NCBI GenBank assembly: GCA_946406115.1
Contig: OX291547.1
Location: 15,691,001 to 15,755,000 of the forward strand
Origin: Apoda limacodes
Taxonomy: Eukaryota; Arthropoda; Insecta; Lepidoptera; Limacodidae
Direction: 5' to 3'
DNA length: 64,000 bases
A program made the position numbers and the translations under genes. The notes under the pieces are model-generated. The model saw nothing but the letters and a program-made list of their open reading frames with translations. It made no database searches and was not told where the DNA came from. This document shows, one piece after another, positions 22,916 to 32,800 of the stretch (positions within the stretch are counted from its first letter, which is position 1; every line of letters starts with the position of its first letter).

Positions 22916-23568
22916 ATCTTGGTTACTTAATAATAATGGAGAAAAATTAAACGAATTGCTGTTAACTTAAAGCTATTTCGATACTTGCAGCTCGAAATGT
23001 TTACAGCAATCGAAATGTTTAATAATTTATATTTTAATTAATTTATTTATTTATAAATTATATATTAATAATTTAAATTTAATAATTTCCGTTAATAATT
23101 AGGTATAATTTTCTATAATTACATATTTTTTCAAACATTCTATTTAGTGAGACAATATATTATCATTAGATCTTATTTATTTTAACATTATTTTTAAAAT
23201 AGATCTATAGGCAATGAAAATTCTCATTAGATCCAGTTTATTAGAAAACAGATCTAATGAGAAAAAAATATCTCACTAGATCCATTATGGATCTGGACAA
23301 TGGATCTAGTGAGAATGATCCTGGCCGTTCCAATGTCGATTTCTTTTGTTTTACTTTTTAAATTAATTTAATGGTGCATTCCTTTTGTTGTGCCAGTCCG
23401 AAATCTAAATAAAACTTGATGAGTTATCATTTTAGTTATCAATGTTCGGGTTTCAAATTCCAAAAAAAATTCAACTGACTCCCAGACTCGTAATACCACT
23501 ACAATAAAATACTGAGGTATATTCTTTTGTTATACAATGTTATTAAATACACAGCGAAATAATTTAGT

Positions 23569-23574
23569 TTTATT
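23569..23574 (-). other. candidate polyadenylation signal of tko-B
   Basis: AATAAA on the minus strand, about 111 bases past the stop codon. Supported by position only. Confidence 0.4.
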
Positions 23575-23684
23575 TGTATACATGACATAAATAATTTAAA
23601 AAATACTATCAAATGTAAGTCAAACTTTGAAGTAGATGATTTTCTTCCAATGTTGGTTAAATGCAAATTAATAATAGCCCATTA

Positions 23685-23839
23685 TTAATTTCCAGGGAAC
23701 AGGTGGTTGTAAGGGATCTTTGAAAATATTTTGTTGGCAACACGTATCCCAATTAATTTCCAGTTAGTTTGGGCATAGGGCAGCAGCTCCCGGTATAAAG
23801 GTTTCCAATTTTCGTTGGAAAACTTATTTGCAAAATCAA
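23685..23839 (-). CDS. tko-B exon 6 (C-terminus)
   Basis: This 155-bp exon encodes NENWKPLYRELLPYAQ and KIPYNHLFPGN, then TAA at 23685-23687. The acceptor is ..ttgcag. Confidence 0.9.
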
Positions 23840-26800
23840 CTGCAACAAAAAATGTCATTAAATACTGTCTTGCTTTTTAAGTTTATTTAGATAACTTTGT
23901 TTTTAGCCTTTTTATTTTTAACTAAATTTACAAACTTCAATTAAAATTTTGGAAGGATTTAGGTATTTTTCAGTGACTGTCTACCGATACATGCGAAACG
24001 CATTCGCTTCCCGCACAACCGGACAACCATTTTTGTGATAAAAAATTGTGTATGCCTTTAGTCTGAGTGTTTTCTATATATTATATTTATGAATTTACAA
24101 AAAAAGGATAACTTGTATCGGTCTGTCGTCTGGTATGCACAGTGTAGGTAAGCCTTGCCTATCACAGTCCAGAAATATTTATTCTCAAAGTTATTCTGTG
24201 GAATATATTATTATTATGTGGAAGAGTATAGAGTGCCGCTAGCGGTACCATAGATAGAGTCTTTTATATCTATGAGCGGTATTGTATTGCCATCATTTAA
24301 AGAACCGTGTATTTTACCGGTATAATAGTGACGCCATCTAGTTTGCTGTAAAGTGTGTGCATACTGTTCTTGTCTTAATCTACCCTTTGGGTGATAAGGT
24401 ATAAGTGTCGGAGAACAGGATTTGCCTTGTGACCCGCCATGATTCTCTCGTATTATTATTGCTTACAATTCGCTTGATCTGTGGTACCTACATAGGTATA
24501 GTGTAGATGTAGATGTAGTGGCAAAGAAGGACAAATAATACTTTTATCTCGATTTTTTATTATGTTTCGATTGGATGTACATAGCTAAAGTAATAAAAAA
24601 ATATGCACTACGTATTTTAGCTAAATAAAATGGAAACTATGAAATAAAATGAGACTTAACTTTTTATGGGCAAAAATGAAAATTATTTATGATTGAAATT
24701 TAAAATGTATTAGGTCCTTACATATGAAATTGATGTTTATATGGAAAAAGTAAAACATTATTTTTTTTATTTAATCAATCGAAGTTGGTATCGTTGTGAT
24801 CTATGCACTTTTGCCGTTTTATAGGGAGTTCATTGATTTCTTTGCTGAAAAAATTGCGGGAGCGAGAATCGACAAAATCTTTGAAAGTGTTTTGGACTGC
24901 CTCATCTGAATTGAATTGTTTTCCAATTAAGAAATTTTCCAAATTTCTAAATAAGTGGTTATCGGTTTGGAGAGTATGGTGGGTGAGACATTCCAATCCT
25001 AGCTCCTCTAGTTTCACCACCGTCTGTTGTGCAGTGTGTGGTCTAGCGTTGTCCTGGAGCAGCAGTGGGTTGACCAATCTCGGCTGTTTAACGGCTAGCT
25101 TTTCCATCATGGTTTCCAATTGTCGACAATTCAGATCTGCCGTAATCGGCTGGCCAGATCTAACGAAGCTGTAGTGGATGACACCAACGCTGGTCCACCA
25201 GACACTAACCAGTACCTATTTTTGAGTCAACTTTCGCTTGGGGCAGGATTTAGCCGGTTCTCCTGGATTTAACCACTGTGATGAGAGTTTCTGATTATCG
25301 TATAGGATCTGTTTTTAATTACAAGTAATGACACGATTCAAAATCCCCTCGCTATTGTGACGGTTGAGTAACGTGACGCAGCAGTCGACAAGTGTTTTTT
25401 GGTTTGCTACACTTTGTTCATGCGTACATTTTTCAATCTTTTTCACTATTCCAATTTGTTTCAAATGATTCAAAATGGTTTAATCACTCACACCGCAGCC
25501 TGCAGCTAACTCTGACATGGTTTGAGATGGATTCAATTCCACGATCACTTACAATTTCTCGAGGTTTGTTGTGGAGGTAAAAATTTCCAGCGTTGGAACT
25601 GTGTTTTCTTTTACATTGGCTTATCCGTACACATCCTTTAATTAATCCTTCTAGCTGTTTCTGCAGCGCTTATGCCACGAAGGATTCGTATTCGAAAATA
25701 ATACGATATTTTTTGTTTTCTATATTGAGCAGAGAACGATGTCAAAGCAAAATTGAATGGCGTCAAAACAAATGAATTATTACATTCGAAAACGAATAGA
25801 CAAGCTTAAAATTGAAATAAATTTGAATTTGTAATTCTTGACCAAACGCCGGCTTTTTGAAATCAAAGTGGCCAGTTCTATAAAACATCAATTTCATATG
25901 TAAGGCCCATTTTAGATGTTTTTTCTGTTTTTAATGGATGAAGATAAAATACACCATTTTAGGCGATGTTTTTCGAAGAAATTCCGCTTTTTTTTAAAAA
26001 TAAATATCCAAAGTAGCACACATGGATGTAGAGTCGCCGGACTACAGAATAATGACAAACTTGAGGCTGTATAAGCTACCTTAATTAAGACTGTGTAGCC
26101 GGTGACACAGACCTTATAATTCTAAATTGGGCTCCAAATTAACCAGCTCTAAGCATTACAGAGGCTTATCAACAGCTGTAAAGAGCTGTACACGGACTGT
26201 ACTATGGCTTGGAAAGCTATTGCACAGCTTTTCAATTCTACTATTCAGCTCCTTAATTCCAAACAGCCATACCTACGATTAGCTCCTTTCATTCTCTAAA
26301 ACAGCCAAGACATGTTTTATAGCTTGAAAACGTTATTCTAAATACAAAAATTGTTTGGTTGCCAAATATTTTTTCATGTTATAGATATAGATTGTGTGTG
26401 CATGTTTACCAACGCTGACAACATTTCTATCAAACTGAGGACATCTTAACTTATTCTTAAGCGATATTATTTTTCATATGTTTCATCTATCTGTTGATCA
26501 ATTGTATTGCGGATGCCACTTTTCTGCAAATGCATAAAGGATATACTATCAAATATTTCACGCGCCCTTAAAATATAAAATATACTGTTATTATTAATAT
26601 TAAAATATAAAATATACTGTTATAATATTATTAAATATATTTTACAAAAAAAATATGGTTTGTATCATGGTGATATTAAAATGTATTTAACAGCTGAAAG
26701 CATTACGATGGCTGTACAATAGTATTAATTTATTTTGATGGCTGCCTAAGGTTGTAAGGTGTGTTTTAAGAATAAGGAATTATCGAACCTTTGACATTAT

Positions 26801-29800
26801 CTTTTCATTCAAACGGCGATAACAAATATAATAACTCTTTTTGACAGCTCAAAGCATGATGCTTTACAATGGAATGAAATTGTTTGAATGGCTGTCTAAG
26901 CGTTTAAGGCGAGAGTAACAAAGAGTATTTTAGGGATGAGGAAATCTTAATAAAATATAATTTCTTACTATTTTTGTGTTCCTATTTGTCTTGCCAACAA
27001 GCGAATGATTTTTGATAGAGCTTATACTTTCGTTCGTTCCCCAAACGCATTGCGAGGTTATGAAAAAAAAATCACGTCATCTAAACACTACTCTCCTATA
27101 TTTACCCTCTTATAACTGCAGAGGCTGTACAAAATCTGATATTTACTCTTTATGCTTAAAAATTAGAGTGAGTTTTGTTTGATGCTTTTATACATCGAAC
27201 AGCATTTTTAGACATTCCATATTATATATTAATCAGCTGCTATCAAGCTTATTAAATAGCATTAGAATAGAATAAGTGAACACCGAATAAAATTCAACGG
27301 TAATACTTAATTCTTTAATAAAGCTCGTGGCATTATAAGGGAGGTATGTTTTTCAGGTTTAGAAGCCGTTTACATTTTTAAGTCTTCTAAAACAGCCAGT
27401 AGCATTATATGTTGCCAAAGTCTGGACAACAGTGATTTCAAATTATAAACTAATGCATTATGTTGGTATTTTCTCCATTATGCATGAAATCCTGCTTATA
27501 CAGTAATCAGACTCGTTTTATCCTATATTACAGCTAAATTACAGTGTTGGTCTGGAATATATCTTGTTTTCGGCATTAATTCACGCTAATGTGCGACTTG
27601 AGAATGAACCGCATTTTAACTGATTTGTGGTAAAAATAAATATAGGTATTATTATAAAAAATAATAAAGTAGATGTACTTACTGAAACTTTGGGTTTTAG
27701 GATCGTCGGTCGTAAGGAAAGACTTCATCCTACTCACGTCGGGTCTCATGTAGAAATTGTTAATATTCATATAAGTTACATTATCCTTTATCTCTGGTTT
27801 TCCGTCTATCTTCCATGTGTAGTCTAACTCATCTGTAAGTTTATTTACACATATGTACATTTAGTAGTTTTTAATTCATAAATCTTAAGCTTCATAATAT
27901 ATATTTCCTATATTATGACCATTTTAAAGTGTAGGCGTGTAAGCGAAACATTTACCGGGTCAGCTGGTCTATCTATACAAATGCCAATTATATTTAAAAT
28001 TGTTGTCGTACCCGTGGAGGCAGCTCTGCTTTAGCTCAGAAGATCCTGACGTCTGTGCAGCCGCATTCACTGAGATAATCATCTATTTTATTCCTAACCC
28101 GCGATTAGCTGTCGGTGTCAAAAAATGACTGTGGTTTAATCGGTCTTGCAGAGAATCTAAACTTCTCAAGCAAACTGCGTATGAGACTTAGACCACGGCT
28201 CGGAATGATAGAGATCCTAACTTTTCTGAGTTAAACGCAAATTGAATGCTACCTCGAGGTTCAGTAAGAAAGCAACTGCCAAACCTCAATTCCAATTCAT
28301 CGGTAAAATGGGTGGGCGAGGGAGTCGTGATTTCCGGTCGCTTTCTGAACCTGCCGAAGGGAACTTTTGCTAGATGTCGTTACTGTTACTGCGAAAAACC
28401 GATAGTAACTTGGCCCATAGTTCTTAAGAGAAAGCCGATCTACTGGACAGTTTCTTTGCCTCAAACTCGAATATGAACGACGATGGCGCTGTACCATGCC
28501 GGAAAGCTCCATAACACAGCGTGAGGTCCGGCGGGCGTTGCTTTCTCTAGAAGTTCATAAGTCGAGTGGGCCAGCAGTATACCTGCAATGGTGCTTAAGC
28601 AGTGTGCTATTGAGTTATGTCCTGTACTCACGTGCCTCTTCGGGCTTTCCTACCACACTAGGCAATTTCCGTCTACATGGAAGACTGCGAATGTGCACCC
28701 GGTGCCCAAAAAGGGCGATAGATCAGATCCATCGAATTACAGGCCTATCGCTATTACCTCTCACCTCTCCAAGGTGTCCAAGACTCCAGTCTGTGATCAA
28801 CACACAGCTTCTAAGATACCTAGAAAAATAAGACCTGATCAGTGACCGTCAATATGGCTAGTGCCACTGCCGCTCGACTAGTGACCTTGTAGTGTATCTT
28901 ACACACCGATGGGGCCATTGAGAGTCAGTGGAGGCATTGGCATGTAGCCTGAACATAGCGAACGCGTTCGATCGGGTCTGGCACCGGGGTATTGTATCGA
29001 TGTTGCCATCTTACGGACTGCCCGAGGGTTTTTGCCAATGGGTGACTAGCTTTTTGTGCGGCAGACGTATACAAGTCGTAGTTGACGGTAGTTGCTCTGA
29101 TAGCATGGACGCAACGCCGTTTCTCCTGCATATCAATGACATTTTTTCCATCAATAATATACATTGCATCAAGAAAATCGCAAACAGCTTGTCTTTCAAA
29201 TCGAGATCTGTTCAAGGAATCTGAATGGGGACGAGGAAACTTGGTCTGATTAAACCCTACAAACACACATGTCTGCGCGTTCACCGCTAAGAACCATTCA
29301 CTGAGGTCCCAAAATTCCCCCTTCACACATCCCTTACCATCTCCAAGAGCATTGGGCAACGTGTTGTTGACACCTCCAGCGATGTTCAGTTCCGAGATCA
29401 TTTGCAAGACAAGGTGATGCTCGCGTCTAAATAACTTGGTGTACTCAACAGAGCGAAGCAGTATTTCACGTCGGGTCAAAGGTTTTTGCTTTACATGTCG
29501 CAAGTTCGGCCCCATATGGAGTACTGCTTAGCCCATTTGACTTGGTTTAACAATGGACTGTGAGAATCGTCGACAATCACACGCATCGAAACGTTAAGTC
29601 TTAGCAGAGACTTGGCCTCCCTGTGTGTATTCTACCGTTTGTATAACGAGATGTGTTCTGAGGAATTGTTTGAAATTATGCCCACGGCTCCTTTTTACCA
29701 TTACGCCACTCGCCATCGGCAGGGAATTCCTCCTCACACCTTAGAACCTTAATGGTTACGTACAGTGCGTATTCAGAGAAAGTTACCTCCCCGAACGCTT

Positions 29801-32800
29801 AGGTTGTGGAATGAGCTCCCTGCTACGGTTTTTCTAAGGACTACAGTACGGGGTACTTCAAAAAAAATAATTATTAGATTTTTGAAGGTTAAGTGAGTGA
29901 TGACCCAGAACTATTACTAAAATACTACGACAAGGATGAAAGAAAAATGACAATAACAAGTCAGGGGGAAATTAACTGAATTTTTCTATTTATACCTCCA
30001 GGTCACCAGCCTTCATACTTTATATTGGTTGAGGGCGAAATCCCTTGCCAACACTTATGGTGTAGTTGTGGCTTAGAAAGTAGTTGTAGAATTAACGAAC
30101 CAATAGCGGTTGAACGCCATTATAATAACAAATAAAACTCTAAATGCTGCTAAAAAACTTACGCATAGTGCAGTTAAACTCCCCACTAGCGTTAACTTTA
30201 AAATTATTAAATCCACCATATCCGTTGTAGGAGCCGTTGATAGAAATTCGAGGGGAAAACAAATCAACCTCGAGGTGAAAGTTATCTTCATCCGCCTGCA
30301 ATCTGAAAATTAAGTAACCGAAAATATACATAAACAGGTTTGTTTAGACCTCACACTTTAAATAAAAACAAATCTATGTGGTTAATCGTAAATGAACACA
30401 CCGGTAGAAATAGTTCCAAACACCGGTCTTATCTTGACCTAGTTAAAAACGACACTGGTAATTATTATAACTCCGATATCGAATTAGCAGATGATATCAA
30501 TAACTTTTTTCTCTCAGCTGCGCACTTACGGTAAATGCACCGACGGCAAGCACAGAGCAAGCGAGAGAACTGTTATGCAATGCTACTTCACCCAGCAATG
30601 TCTCCATCTACCTAAAACCTTTTAGTGAAAGGGAAATTTATAATTTAATGACTCATCACATAGCGTGCAAAAATACTTGTGACTTCTACGAACTGTCAAC
30701 AAAAATACTAAAATTAACCATTCCGGCCATTTTAGGCCAGTTAACTAACATTTTTAACTTTTTAATCAAAAAAGGTCTATACCCCAAAATCCTAAAAAAT
30801 GTAAAGGTAATACCTATTTTCCGTAGAAGAATTAAAAGGGTACAGGCCCATTAGCATAATCCCATTGATTGCAAAACTTTTCGAGACAGGTTTGACACAA
30901 AGGATTTATTACTTTTTAGAAACTTTTTAGAAACTTCACAGCTTCTCAGTGATAAACAGTACGCATACAGAAAAAACCGATCATGTGTAGCGGTTAACGT
31001 GAATTAATCTTTAAAATCATGCAGTCCAAAGAGTCAGCAAATCACGTCGCAATTCTTCTATGCGACATAACAAAAAACAAAGGGCTTTAGTTAAACTGTT
31101 TGAACTGTTAATAGGAGAAAATCAACTGTGACAAACATATAGACAACCGAGGTGATCCCATAAAGGTTTCGTAATTATATTTTTGTTATGGCACGCAAAT
31201 CATCAACCAAATTTTTTATAAGAATATAAATAAAAATTACCTTGCTCTTTTGACATTTGCGGCCTTCATTCCTACTACGAAAATATTAGTCATTATCATT
31301 TTTGCGTTTACCTGAAAATTAAAAAAAGTCATCAATTTTAATTTTATTTGGCGTTGCTTTTTAAAATAACTTTTAATACAAAACTGTATAGCTTTAAATT
31401 TAAATAAAAAAAAATAGTAAAAGACCATTTAATAAATGTTTAACTTTAAAAAAATTACTAACTAAATAGAACCTTAAAATAGAATAACAAGCAAGACTTT
31501 TTTATACGTTTAATACCTAATACTTATTTCATTTTTTGATTTTATTATTGTCATAATTAAGTGCAATTGTATCTACAAAAACACTTTTTTTTTAACCAAC
31601 GGCGTAACAAATATAAAATTTAAATAGATTTATATCCTTTATAAATATAGGGTCGACAAGGATTTTATAAAATGTATTAAATAACAAAAAACTCAAAGAA
31701 AAAAACTGGTTGCCTGTAAAGTCGGTATACGGGCGAAAGTTTTACGTGACAATGATTTTATGTCTGTCTCTCTCGCTCTTAGGCGGGCGCGTGCCTCTCA
31801 CTCGCTCTCATTGTGAGCGCATAACGTGAGCGGAGCGTAACGCAGTTTCTTGAAGTGTCACCCGGCAAACCAATTTATAAGACGTTGTCACGTCAAAAGT
31901 AATACGAGGTTTTTAAACGCAAACTTTAACGTAAATACAAACATTTTCATCTGTATTCTATCTATATAACTACATTTTCCTGTATGTGAATCCGGTGTAC
32001 TAAAATAATGGCTTAACACATTCTAGCTTAGATCTTTTCAATGCTTAAAAACCTCCGAATATGCAAATATGAACCTTCAAATCATGACGTGCTGAAGTTA
32101 ACCTTATTGCTACTAAATAATGGCGGTGTCAATTTACATAATTGCCGCTGTAGGGGATTATTAGCGATTCGTTTTATAAACCGCACCGAGCTTCTGGCGC
32201 TAATTGATTTTAGGTATTCTATGCGCTCCTAAAGCGGCGAGGGGGGAAACATGGCGGCTCAAGCTAGAATGAACATAACTAGCGCGAAATTAGTTATTTA
32301 CTTTTTAAACAAATACACATTTTGCAATTGTAAAATGTAAACGGTATAGAAAACATTTACTTTTGTTATTATTCAAAAACTGATAACTTTACTTGAAATA
32401 TTTACGCCATGCTGTGTTTATCTTGTTTTTAGCAATAAGTAAAGGCAATCATGTTTCTAAAGTGTATGATTAATTGACTGAATCCTTAAATATCTCAAGC
32501 TTTAGTAATAACGATACAGCTAGGGATCAAACGAACCTAAATAAAATCACGTCGTTCTCTTAACAGCTTATCATATTAACAAAATTTTGTAAAATAAAAA
32601 TAAACATAATGTTACAAACATAGTCTAGTCGCAAAATCAATAGCTTGGCTGTGATGAAGCTCAGATACATCAAACCGATAAATAGACAGACATTCCAAAA
32701 TGAAGACAAAAAACAGACTAAAAAACTCCACTAAAAAGTAAAAAATAAACCCCTAAACCAGAACACATAACACACACACACACACAGAACATTAAGCTAA

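Larger units (their letters stand above)
20081..23321. mobile_element. foldback-like DNA element with satellite cargo
   Basis: The two ends are inverted copies: the first 55 bases (from GGATCATTCTCACTAGATCC) are a perfect match to the reverse complement of the last 55, and similarity continues to about 74 bases. Each end contains its own hairpin, CTCACTAGATCCATT / AATGGATCTAGTGAG around a 12-base loop. Flanks repeat TGGCCGTT (20071-20078 and 23322-23329), an apparent 8-bp target duplication with two extra T at the left. More CTCACTAGAT-type words are scattered in the first and last ~180 bases. The interior holds no transposase frame; it holds the 105-bp satellite. The 8-bp duplication would suit a hAT-, P- or MULE-like source; none can be chosen. 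Confidence 0.8.

Noticed and set aside
24803..25775. Plus-strand frames across the mariner
   Set aside because: The transposase motifs read on the minus strand; these are antisense shadows.
28925..29515. 196-codon minus-strand frame
   Set aside because: Antisense of the decayed plus-strand LINE; the recognisable RT pieces are on the plus strand.
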